A DNA stretch of 42,085 nt, taken from positions 1 through 42,085 of the forward strand of contig JAKFUG010000013.1 of NCBI GenBank assembly GCA_021732785.1, read 5' to 3'. Shown one piece after another: positions 7,965-16,488 of this stretch. The position numbers were made by a program, and so were the translations under genes. This stretch comes from Planctomycetaceae bacterium (GTDB lineage Bacteria > Planctomycetota > Planctomycetia > Planctomycetales > Planctomycetaceae). Each line of letters begins with the position of its first letter. The first letter of the stretch is position 1. The notes beneath the pieces were generated by a model that had not been told where the DNA came from, did no database searches, and was given only the letters and a program-made list of their open reading frames with translations.

Positions 7965-9431
7965 ATGATGCACCCTTCTCGTGAATATGCGCAGCAGCAA
8001 ACCCGCCGACAGTTCTTTGGTCATACCGGATTGCGGCTGGGTGGTGTCGCGGTGGCATCGATGCTGGCCGGGAACGTATCCGCAGCGGAGTCGCATCCGC
8101 GGATGATGCCCGCGCTGGCCGATCTGCCACATTTCGCCCCGAAGGCGAAGGCGATCATCTATCTGCACATGAACGGGGGGCCGTCGCAGATTGACCTGTG
8201 GGACTACAAACCGGTTCTCGCCGATCATTTCGACAAGGAACTGCCCGACAGCGTCCGTATGGGACAACGCATCACCACGATGACCAGCGGCCAGTCGCGG
8301 CTGCCCGTCGCGCCGTCAAAGTTCAAGTTCGCGCAACACGGTCAATGCGGCCGGTGGGTCAGCGAACTCTTGCCGCACACGGCCAGGCACGTGGACGACA
8401 TCGCGGTCGTGAAATCGGTGCATACCAATGCGATCAACCACGACCCGGCATGCACGTTCGTGATGACCGGCAGCGAAGTCCCCGGCAAACCGAGTCTCGG
8501 TTCGTGGCTGGCGTATGGACTCGGCAGCGAAAGCAACGATCTGCCCGCATTTGTGGTGCTCACCCCGATGTGGTCGTCCGGAGCCGCGGCACAGGCCCTG
8601 TTTACGCGCATGTGGAGCAGCGGTTTTTTGGCATCGAGCTACAACGGGGTCGCGCTCCGCAGCGTGGGTGACCCCGTGCTGTACGTGCAGAATCCGCCGG
8701 GGGTGGAAGCCCATGACCGCCGCGTGATGCTCGATGCGCTGGCCAGGCTGAATCAGCGCCAGTTCGATCATTTAGGCGATCCTGAAATTCAAACCCGCAT
8801 CGCCCAGTACGAGATGGCGTTCCGCATGCAGTCCAGCGTGCCGGAATTGACGGACTTGAAATCGGAATCGCAGGCCACGCTGGAATCTTACGGACCGGAA
8901 GTTCTCAAGCCGGGGACGTTCGCTGCAAGCGCTTTGCTGGCACGGCGGATGATCGAACGGGGCGTGCGCGCCGTGCAGATTCTGCATCGCGGTTGGGATC
9001 AGCACGGGAACCTGCCGCGCGATATTACGTCGCAGTGTTATGACACCGATCAACCCGTGGGGGCGCTGCTCACCGATTTGAAGCAACGCGGTTTGCTCGA
9101 CAGCACGCTCGTGGTCTGGGGCGGCGAGTTCGGCCGCACGGTGTATTCACAAGGAACGCTCACCAAGGAGAATTACGGCCGCGATCATCACCCGCGCAAC
9201 TTCTGCATGTGGATGGCCGGCGGCGGGATCAAGGGGGGCGTGAGCTACGGCGAAACGGACGATTTCAGTTACAACGTCGTCAATCAACCGTGTCACATTA
9301 ACGATCTGAACGCGACAATTCTGCATTGCCTCGGGATCGACCACGAACGGTTCACCTACAAGTTCCAGGGGCTCGATCAGCGCCTCACCGGCGTGGAGCC
9401 GCAGCGCGTCGTCACCGAGATTCTGACGTAG
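7965..9431 (+). CDS. DUF1501 family Tat-exported protein
   Basis: A 488-residue DUF1501 protein, a sulfatase/alkaline-phosphatase-fold relative widespread in planctomycetes and usually paired with DUF1549/DUF1553 proteins. The twin-arginine signal R14-R15-QFFG is followed by a hydrophobic stretch ending near NVSA-AES (about residue 40). Family motifs visible include [52 protein letters not shown] and [21 protein letters not shown]. The gene has two tandem ATGs at 7965 and 7968. Function is unproven; a periplasmic hydrolase is the usual guess. It was probably once adjacent to, or co-transcribed with, the DUF1549/DUF1553 gene before the repeat cassette came to lie between them. Confidence 0.92.
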   Translation: MMHPSREYAQQQTRRQFFGHTGLRLGGVAVASMLAGNVSAAESHPRMMPALADLPHFAPKAKAIIYLHMNGGPSQIDLWDYKPVLADHFDKELPDSVRMGQRITTMTSGQSRLPVAPSKFKFAQHGQCGRWVSELLPHTARHVDDIAVVKSVHTNAINHDPACTFVMTGSEVPGKPSLGSWLAYGLGSESNDLPAFVVLTPMWSSGAAAQALFTRMWSSGFLASSYNGVALRSVGDPVLYVQNPPGVEAHDRRVMLDALARLNQRQFDHLGDPEIQTRIAQYEMAFRMQSSVPELTDLKSESQATLESYGPEVLKPGTFAASALLARRMIERGVRAVQILHRGWDQHGNLPRDITSQCYDTDQPVGALLTDLKQRGLLDSTLVVWGGEFGRTVYSQGTLTKENYGRDHHPRNFCMWMAGGGIKGGVSYGETDDFSYNVVNQPCHINDLNATILHCLGIDHERFTYKFQGLDQRLTGVEPQRVVTEILT

Positions 9432-9652
9432 CCGAGTACGCGGTGAAATCAACGCGGCGCGCGAAACCGCAAGCGTAATTCGCGGACGTTCCCAGTTTTG
9501 CGACGTTCCTCTTGGTATTCTCTTGCCGAGTGGTAAATTGCGGGAACTCTTTTCCCGTGCGGGCGTCCCAACCCCGGAGACAAGCGGATTGAGACCTCTG
9601 CGGCCGTTCGGTTCGCGTCCGGTTCCCATCGATCTTCTTCTCGGATCACAAC

Positions 9653-12600
9653 ATGCGGCACACCATCGGTCTGAGTCCGTTCCTGTTCGTCATCGCGGGC
9701 ACGCTTTCGGCGGGCGAAATTGGATTCGTCGAAGACTTCGCACTGGCCACCGACCGGGCTGCGGTTCTGCAACAGCTCGTGCCGGGGACGGAAGAGTTCT
9801 ACTACTATCACGCGTTGCAGGCACTCAATACCGAGCAGTTCGATCAAGTTTCCGCACTGTTAACCCAATGGGTTCAGAAGCACGGCGAAACTCCGCGAGT
9901 GTGGGAAATTCGCACGCGTCACGCATTACTGTCTTATGAAAAATCGCCGGAAAAATCGCTGGCGTATCTTCAACAACGATTGAACCTGAACTACCCCCAT
10001 CAACGCCAACAACTCGATGTCGATCCTCGATTGCCCGTTGCGCTGGATCCCGTCCAGATTACCCGCGAAGCGTACATCGATCGCGCGCAGGCGATCTCCC
10101 CGGAGACGATCGATCAGTACGAAGACTCTGCCATCGAATGGCTGGTCACCTGGCAACTGACGCCGAAGCAGCGCCGCAGTTTACTCGCCCGGATGCACCG
10201 ACCCGACTACGCGCCGCTGGTGAAAAACATTGTCGACGATCTGCAATTCGAGAATGCCGGACCATTCGGTTCGATGCCGATTCATCAAACGCTGCTGTTA
10301 TCGCAATTGGAAGAGTTGGCGAAGCAGAAGCCGGACTTGTTGCAACAGCAGGCCTTTGTGACCGCATGGTTATTGCGGCTGCAACCGAACGCGGATGTCG
10401 ATTGGCACAACAATGTCGTCGAGCGAACCGCGTTTCTCGAACGCTTGTGGGGATTCGCATCGAAACTGGCTCCGGTACACAACTCACTCAAGGCGCATGT
10501 GCTTTATCATCGGTTGCTCCTCGACCGGGAGCGGGGCCAATTCGACAAAGCCCGCTTTCTGGAATATCTCCGACTCCCGCGCCCCTTGCCGTACGTCGCA
10601 CAGTCGCTCCGGGAAACCGATGCGTGGCGACGATTCGCCTGCAATCTCAATGAAAACTACAACGGCACGACCCTTCATCCGGCGATCGGTAATGATGAAC
10701 CGCTGGTCCGGTCGCTCCTCGCGCATTTCCTGGTCGAAGCCCGCGACACCAAAGAATTCGAGCCGTTCATCAACGACGTCTATCTGCGCGAACTGTTTGC
10801 CGAAGTGAAAATCACTCACGGCCTTGGCGAACCGGAGCAGTGGGCAGCGCTGCTTTCTCCGGCGAAATTTCAGCAATTGAAGGACCGCGTGGACATCGAT
10901 TTCGCGGAAACGAATCCCCGCCACTTCGCAGCGGATGACAAGGTCGCGCTCGATCTCCACCTCAAGAATGTTCGCACCCTGCTGGTCAAAGTCTTCGAGA
11001 TCAACACACGGACGCACTATCGTACGACGTTGCAGGAAGTCGACACCGATCTCAATCTCGACGGTCTCGTGGCGAATGTCGAACAAACCCACGACTTCAA
11101 GGATTCTCCGTTTCGCCGCGTGACGAAACGGTTCGAGTTCCCGCAGCTCGCCCGACCGGGTGTGTATGTCATCGACTTCATTGGCAATGGTCGCAGCAGT
11201 CGAGCGCTCATTCGCAAAGGAACCTTGAAACATCTGGTGCGAACATCGTCGGCCGGCCAGGTATTCACCATTCTCGATGACCGTCAGCAGATCGTGAAGG
11301 ATGCCAAGCTGTGGCTGGGCGGTCACGAATACGCGGCGACGGAAAGCGGGTTGATCACGGTGCCGTTCAGCACGGCCCCCGGACGCCACCCCCTCGTTCT
11401 GACGCACGGGCCATTGTCGACGCTCGACCACTTCGACCACGAAGGCGAGCAATATGCTCTGCAAGCCGGACTCTATGTCGACCGCGAATCGCTGCTGAAA
11501 CGAAAGACCGCGTCGCTCATCGTACGCGCCGGATTGACAGTGAACGGCACCCCCATCGGGCTGAGCAATCTCGAAGAGATCAAGCTCACGATCCAATCGG
11601 TCAACCACGATGGCATCGCGGCTTCGCAAGAGACACCGGCGTTTCCGCTCTTCGAAGATCGCGAAACGATTCACGATTTTCAGGTTCCCGATCGGCTGAC
11701 GTCCATTGGATTCACACTGTCGGCCAAAGTGAAGCAACTCACCACCGGCGGCAACAAAGTCGATCTCTCCGTCAGCAAATCGTTCTCGTTGAATGAGATC
11801 GACAAAACCGAAAAGATCGATGATCTGCATCTGGTCGAAACGGCCGAGGGGACATTTCTCGAACTGCGTGGCAAGACCGGCGAAATCAAAGCGGCCCGAC
11901 CCGTCAACTTGCAACTGAAACATCGCGATTTCAAGACACAGCATACGGTGACCCTGCAAACCGATGCCGCCGGGCGTGTTTCGCTGGGAGGCTTACCGCA
12001 GATGGAGAGCGTCACGGCGACGGGACAGGACGGCATCTCCCACACTTGGCCGATTCATCACGACGAATCCACTTACCCGGCGACATTGCACGGCCGCGAA
12101 GGGGAACCGCTCACGCTGCCGCACCTTCCGCACGCGGGCCCAACGGATGCGACGCACCGCACGGAACTATCACTGCTGGAAGTGCGAGGTGACGCCTATG
12201 TCGCCGATCGTTTCGAGCATCTGCGGATTGAGAACGACCTCATCGTGATCGAAAAGTTACCGGTCGGCGATTATGACCTGTGGTGCAAAGCGACTGGAGC
12301 AAAGACACGGATTCGGATTACGGCGGGCGAAAAGCTCGGCCGCTTTGTCCTGGGACCGTATCGTCAACTGGAGATGCCCCGCCTCGCGCCATTGCAGATT
12401 GCAGCGTTGACGATCAACACGAAGCCCGCGAAAGACAATCCAGACCAACCGGCTTCCATGCTGCTCCGCGTCGTCAATGCAACGAAGTTGACCCGCGTGC
12501 ATCTGATCGCCACGCGGTTCGCACCGGAGTACGACGTCTTCGCCGCTCTCAGCACCGTGCGAGGACCGGAGCCGTACTGGTTCCAGCGCGGTCAGTCGTT

Positions 12601-15600
12601 GTCGGCGTATCTCACCGGTCGCAACATTGGCGACGAATACCGCTATATCATCGATCGCCGCTATGCCCGAAAGTTTCCCGGCAATAGCCTGGAACGACCG
12701 TCGCTGCTGCTGAATCCGTGGGCGGTCCGTGACACGCAAACGGGATCTCAGGTGGCCGCGGGGGGCGATGTCTTCGCTGCCGCCGCACCCAAGATGCAAA
12801 GCGCCGGCGGACGGGCGACACCGTTTGAAGCGAAGATGTCCCTCATCACCAGTGCGGCTTACCCGAATCTTGATTTCCTCTCTCAGGAAGCCGTGGTCCT
12901 GCCGAATCTCGTTCCTGATGCCGAAGGGATGATCAAGATCGATCCCGCGCTCCTGGCTGAGAAAACGCAGTTGCATGTGATTGCGGTTGATCCCATCGCG
13001 ACCACGCACCGCCGCTTTCTGCTGCCAGACACACCGACGTCGCTCAGCGACCAGCGTTTGCTCGTGGGACTCGATCCTCTACAGCACTTCACGCAACAGA
13101 AACAGATCACCGTCATACCAGCCGGGCAAATATTCCAGTTGCGAGACATCACGAACAGCAAGTTCGAAGTGTATGACAGCCTGACCCGCGTGTACGGTCT
13201 GTTCGCCACGCTGCATGCCGATCCGCAACTGGCGGAGTTAGCATTTCTGCTCAACTGGCCGACTCTCAAGGAGGCTGAGAAACGGATACTCTACTCCAAG
13301 CATGCCTGCCACGAGCTGAGTTTCTTTCTCTTCAAGAAAGACCCCGATTTCTTCAAGACGGTTGTGCGACCCTATCTGGCCAACAAGAAAGACAAGACGT
13401 TCCTCGATCGCTTTTTGCTGGAAGAGGAACTCACGAGTGATCTCGATCCGTGGCAACACGCGCAGCTCAACATCGTCGAGCGCATTCTGCTGGGACAGCG
13501 ATTGCAGGATGAGCGTCCCAAAACCGCCCGCCACGTCCGCGATCTGTATGCCCTGTTGCCGCCGAACCGTGATCAGTTCGACCGCTTGTTCGATACGGCG
13601 GTCCAACGGAGTTCGCTATCGACGGACGATCTTTTCTCGTTCAGTTTCGTCAGTGGAGTTGAAGCCACGGATGGGGCAACGGCACTCTCAATTCGTGTCC
13701 CGTCTTACGGTGGACCGGCGAACTTGCAGTCGCACACGCTTCGGAACCAGACGAAGATGGCACCCGGCCCGGCGGATCGCAAGTCACCCAGATTTGTCGA
13801 CGAAAAGCTCTCGGAATCAAAGAAGAGCATGGCTGCCAAGGAAGGTGCCAGTGACGCGCTGCGACGCGCCAAACTGGATGACAAAGCGAAGCAGGCCGAT
13901 GGGAAACCCGCCAGCGGGGAAGCGATGGAGGATCGCTTCGGCACCAATACCTACCACGATTTTGACGCCAGCGGCTTGGAAGCGGAAGGGTTGAAACGCG
14001 AATCGATGCGGCAACTCTTCCGCCAGCTCGACAAGACGCGAGAGTGGGCCGAGAACAATTATTCGCATTTGACGATCAATCAGCAGACAGCGGAGTTGAT
14101 TCCCGTCAACGCGTTCTGGCGGGACTATGCAGCTCACGATCCGGCGCTGCCGTTCCTGTCACCGCATCTCGCCGAAGCCTCGCGCAACTTTCCGGAGATG
14201 CTACTCGCCCTCGCCGTGCTCGATCTCCCTTTCGTCGCGCCGAAGCACGAAACCAAATTCGATGGCCCGCAGATGACGCTCACCGCCGGCGGTCCGCTGA
14301 TCGTGTTTCACGAAGAGATCCGCGCGACGGAAAAGCCGGAGAACGCCTCCGCCGTGCTGGTCACTCAGAATTTTTTCAAGCACGGAGATCGGCATCGCAC
14401 TGAGAACGGTGAACAGGTCGACAAACGCATTACCGACGAATTCGTGGTCTACACGGTGTATGGCTGCCAGGTGGTGATCACGAATCCGACTTCCACGCGG
14501 CAGAAACTCAATGTTCTGGTGCAAATTCCCCACGGTGCCTTGCCGGTGTTAAACAGTCGCGAAACGAAAACCGTCGCCATCACGCTGGAACCGTATCACA
14601 CCGAAACTTTCGACTATCACTTTTACTTCCCGGTTGCTGGCCAGTATCCACACTTTCCGGTGCATGTGGCGCGGGAGGAAACGCTCATTGCCGCCGCGGC
14701 ACCGATCACACTCAACGTGGTCGACAAGGCCACGAAGATCGACACCGAATCGTGGGATTACGTTTCGCAGCAAGGATCGGATGCGGACGTGTTGTCGTTC
14801 CTCGATCGTCAGAACGTTCACGGTTTGCCGCTGGATCGGATTGCCTGGCGGATGCGGGACCCGAAGATTTTTGCTGAGGTCATCACCCGACTGAAACCGC
14901 GGCACGTCTACAATCACACGCTATGGTCGTACGCACTCTTCCACAACGTTCCCACCGCGGCGCGCGAATTTCTGCAGCATGCCGACCAGATCGTCAACGA
15001 AACCGGCGGTCGATTGCGCAGTACCCTGCTGGCGGTGAATCCCGTCACGCGGCGGTCTTACGAACACCTCGAATACAAACCGTTGGTCAACGCGCGCGCT
15101 CATGCCCTCGGCAAACGTCGGCAGATTGTGAACGACCGTCTTTTCGAACAATACGAAAAGATGCTGCACCATCTGTGCTATGAACGGCAACTGAGCGACG
15201 AAGACCTGCTCTCAGCGACGTATTATCTGCTGTTACAGGACCGTATCGAAGAAGCGCTCGCGCTGTTCGGCAAGGTCAATCCCGAACGGATCGCCTCACG
15301 GATGCAATACGATTACTGCGCCGCCTATGCGGCCTTCTTTGGCGATCAACCAGCATTGGCCCGGGCGATGGCAGCGAAGTATGCCGAGCATCCGGTTGAC
15401 CGCTGGCGCGATGTGTTTGCGGCGGTGACCAGCCAACTCGATGAAGCCGAAGGGAAAGCCGAGCCCGCCGCACCGCGGTCTCCCGAAGAGCGCACGCAGC
15501 AGCAAACGCAACTCGCGGCAACGGAACCGAGCTTCGATTTCACCGTCGAAAAGAAGCAGATTCAGCTTCACTATCAGAATTTGAAGACCGTACAGATTCA

Positions 15601-16099
15601 TTTCTATGAGATGGATGTCGAATTGCTCTTCAGCCGCAATCCCTTCACGCAACAGTTCGGCAATCAGTTCAGTTCGATCCGGCCGAATCATGTCGTCACG
15701 ATGGATTTGCCGAACGACCAACGAATGCTGGACGTTCCTTTGCCGAAGGAGTTCGACGGGAAGAACGTGCTGGTGGAAATCGTCGGCGCCGGGAAGTCGC
15801 AATCGCTGCCGTACTACGCGCATTCGCTCGGCGTGCAGGTCATTGAGAATTACGGCCAGGTAAAAGTGACGCATCAGTCCACCGGCCAGCCGATTCCCAA
15901 AGCATACGTGAAAGTCTACGGCCGCATGCAGAACGGCGAAGTGAAGTTCTACAAGGATGGCTACACCGACCTCCGCGGCCGGTTCGATTATGCGTCGCTG
16001 AACACGAACGAGCTCGACACCGCGACGCGGTTTTCGGTGCTGATCCTGAGCGAAGAGCACGGTGCCGTCGTCAAGGAAGCGAGTCCGCCGTTGCGCTGA
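9653..16099 (+). CDS. Giant secreted protein with macroglobulin-like beta regions
   Basis: A 2148-residue protein with a signal peptide (residues 1-20, …TLSA|GE). Residues about 25-410 look helical and repeat-like. From about 420 to 1150 it is beta-rich; RHFAADDKVALDLHLKNV and LLVKVFEINT (about 423-452) and VVLPNLVPDAEGMIKID (about 1082-1098) resemble macroglobulin (MG/ANA) domains of bacterial alpha-2-macroglobulins. A charged linker at about 1382-1430 leads to further beta regions, a helical stretch (about 1700-1930), a second linker (about 1940-1962) and a C-terminal Ig/carboxypeptidase-regulatory-like domain (about 2068-2148; GQPIPKAYVKVYGR, YTDLRGRFDY). No thioester CGEQ motif is present. 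No transmembrane segment follows the signal. Homology to alpha-2-macroglobulin is a cautious inference; an uncharacterised planctomycete family is equally possible. It ends one base from the convergent MazG-like gene. Confidence 0.85.
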   Translation: MRHTIGLSPFLFVIAGTLSAGEIGFVEDFALATDRAAVLQQLVPGTEEFYYYHALQALNTEQFDQVSALLTQWVQKHGETPRVWEIRTRHALLSYEKSPEKSLAYLQQRLNLNYPHQRQQLDVDPRLPVALDPVQITREAYIDRAQAISPETIDQYEDSAIEWLVTWQLTPKQRRSLLARMHRPDYAPLVKNIVDDLQFENAGPFGSMPIHQTLLLSQLEELAKQKPDLLQQQAFVTAWLLRLQPNADVDWHNNVVERTAFLERLWGFASKLAPVHNSLKAHVLYHRLLLDRERGQFDKARFLEYLRLPRPLPYVAQSLRETDAWRRFACNLNENYNGTTLHPAIGNDEPLVRSLLAHFLVEARDTKEFEPFINDVYLRELFAEVKITHGLGEPEQWAALLSPAKFQQLKDRVDIDFAETNPRHFAADDKVALDLHLKNVRTLLVKVFEINTRTHYRTTLQEVDTDLNLDGLVANVEQTHDFKDSPFRRVTKRFEFPQLARPGVYVIDFIGNGRSSRALIRKGTLKHLVRTSSAGQVFTILDDRQQIVKDAKLWLGGHEYAATESGLITVPFSTAPGRHPLVLTHGPLSTLDHFDHEGEQYALQAGLYVDRESLLKRKTASLIVRAGLTVNGTPIGLSNLEEIKLTIQSVNHDGIAASQETPAFPLFEDRETIHDFQVPDRLTSIGFTLSAKVKQLTTGGNKVDLSVSKSFSLNEIDKTEKIDDLHLVETAEGTFLELRGKTGEIKAARPVNLQLKHRDFKTQHTVTLQTDAAGRVSLGGLPQMESVTATGQDGISHTWPIHHDESTYPATLHGREGEPLTLPHLPHAGPTDATHRTELSLLEVRGDAYVADRFEHLRIENDLIVIEKLPVGDYDLWCKATGAKTRIRITAGEKLGRFVLGPYRQLEMPRLAPLQIAALTINTKPAKDNPDQPASMLLRVVNATKLTRVHLIATRFAPEYDVFAALSTVRGPEPYWFQRGQSLSAYLTGRNIGDEYRYIIDRRYARKFPGNSLERPSLLLNPWAVRDTQTGSQVAAGGDVFAAAAPKMQSAGGRATPFEAKMSLITSAAYPNLDFLSQEAVVLPNLVPDAEGMIKIDPALLAEKTQLHVIAVDPIATTHRRFLLPDTPTSLSDQRLLVGLDPLQHFTQQKQITVIPAGQIFQLRDITNSKFEVYDSLTRVYGLFATLHADPQLAELAFLLNWPTLKEAEKRILYSKHACHELSFFLFKKDPDFFKTVVRPYLANKKDKTFLDRFLLEEELTSDLDPWQHAQLNIVERILLGQRLQDERPKTARHVRDLYALLPPNRDQFDRLFDTAVQRSSLSTDDLFSFSFVSGVEATDGATALSIRVPSYGGPANLQSHTLRNQTKMAPGPADRKSPRFVDEKLSESKKSMAAKEGASDALRRAKLDDKAKQADGKPASGEAMEDRFGTNTYHDFDASGLEAEGLKRESMRQLFRQLDKTREWAENNYSHLTINQQTAELIPVNAFWRDYAAHDPALPFLSPHLAEASRNFPEMLLALAVLDLPFVAPKHETKFDGPQMTLTAGGPLIVFHEEIRATEKPENASAVLVTQNFFKHGDRHRTENGEQVDKRITDEFVVYTVYGCQVVITNPTSTRQKLNVLVQIPHGALPVLNSRETKTVAITLEPYHTETFDYHFYFPVAGQYPHFPVHVAREETLIAAAAPITLNVVDKATKIDTESWDYVSQQGSDADVLSFLDRQNVHGLPLDRIAWRMRDPKIFAEVITRLKPRHVYNHTLWSYALFHNVPTAAREFLQHADQIVNETGGRLRSTLLAVNPVTRRSYEHLEYKPLVNARAHALGKRRQIVNDRLFEQYEKMLHHLCYERQLSDEDLLSATYYLLLQDRIEEALALFGKVNPERIASRMQYDYCAAYAAFFGDQPALARAMAAKYAEHPVDRWRDVFAAVTSQLDEAEGKAEPAAPRSPEERTQQQTQLAATEPSFDFTVEKKQIQLHYQNLKTVQIHFYEMDVELLFSRNPFTQQFGNQFSSIRPNHVVTMDLPNDQRMLDVPLPKEFDGKNVLVEIVGAGKSQSLPYYAHSLGVQVIENYGQVKVTHQSTGQPIPKAYVKVYGRMQNGEVKFYKDGYTDLRGRFDYASLNTNELDTATRFSVLILSEEHGAVVKEASPPLR

Positions 16100-16100
16100 T

Positions 16101-16421
16101 TCACGGTTTTTCGCCGGGATCGCACACACAAGAAAACTGGCTGCAACCAGGGCAACCACGGCCATATTTCAGGCGAATGGCGGCATCGAGATCGACCCCC
16201 GCGACGTTGGCGATGGTTGCTAGCCAGGCCAGTACATCGGCAAATTCCTTGGCGAGTTCTTCGTGAGGTGAACCATCGCGAAGGGCCGTTGCCAACTCGC
16301 CGATTTCCTGCATCAGCCACATGAACGTGCCATCGATACCGCGCGACGCGTCCTTGCTGCCGTACATCTTTTGAATGAGTGCCTGCAGTTCACGCAACGT
16401 CAACGGTTGGGGTTCGGTCAC
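16101..16421 (-). CDS. MazG-like nucleotide pyrophosphohydrolase
   Basis: A 106-residue all-helical protein of the MazG/dUTPase-like NTP pyrophosphohydrolase superfamily, which cleaves nucleoside triphosphates to monophosphates and pyrophosphate. The metal-binding signature is E39-IG-E42 in WLMQEIGELATAL, then E59-FA-D62 in KEFADVLAWL, with ANVAGVDLDAAIRLKYG closing the domain. An odd C-terminal tail carries four cysteines (C90, C93, C98, C100; CPGC…CVC) that could bind zinc. The start is a GTG; no better ATG is in frame before the E39 motif. The stop codon lies one base from the end of the giant secreted protein gene, so the two transcripts converge. It may clean up non-canonical nucleotides; the substrate cannot be read from the sequence. 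Confidence 0.85.
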   Translation of the reverse strand: MTEPQPLTLRELQALIQKMYGSKDASRGIDGTFMWLMQEIGELATALRDGSPHEELAKEFADVLAWLATIANVAGVDLDAAIRLKYGRGCPGCSQFSCVCDPGEKP

Positions 16422-16488
16422 CGAGAGATTCTTTCAATTGAGATTCAATTCGTGAGGAGGACACCGGGCGTTTCCTAGCCTCGCCAGA

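Noticed and set aside
10484-11959. 491-residue open frame on the minus strand
   Set aside because: It is antisense to the giant secreted protein gene, which has a signal peptide and coherent domains; the antisense product has no recognisable motif.
9653-16099. Canonical alpha-2-macroglobulin with thioester
   Set aside because: No CGEQ thioester motif is found anywhere in the protein and no lipobox follows the signal peptide, so only a cautious MG-like label is given.
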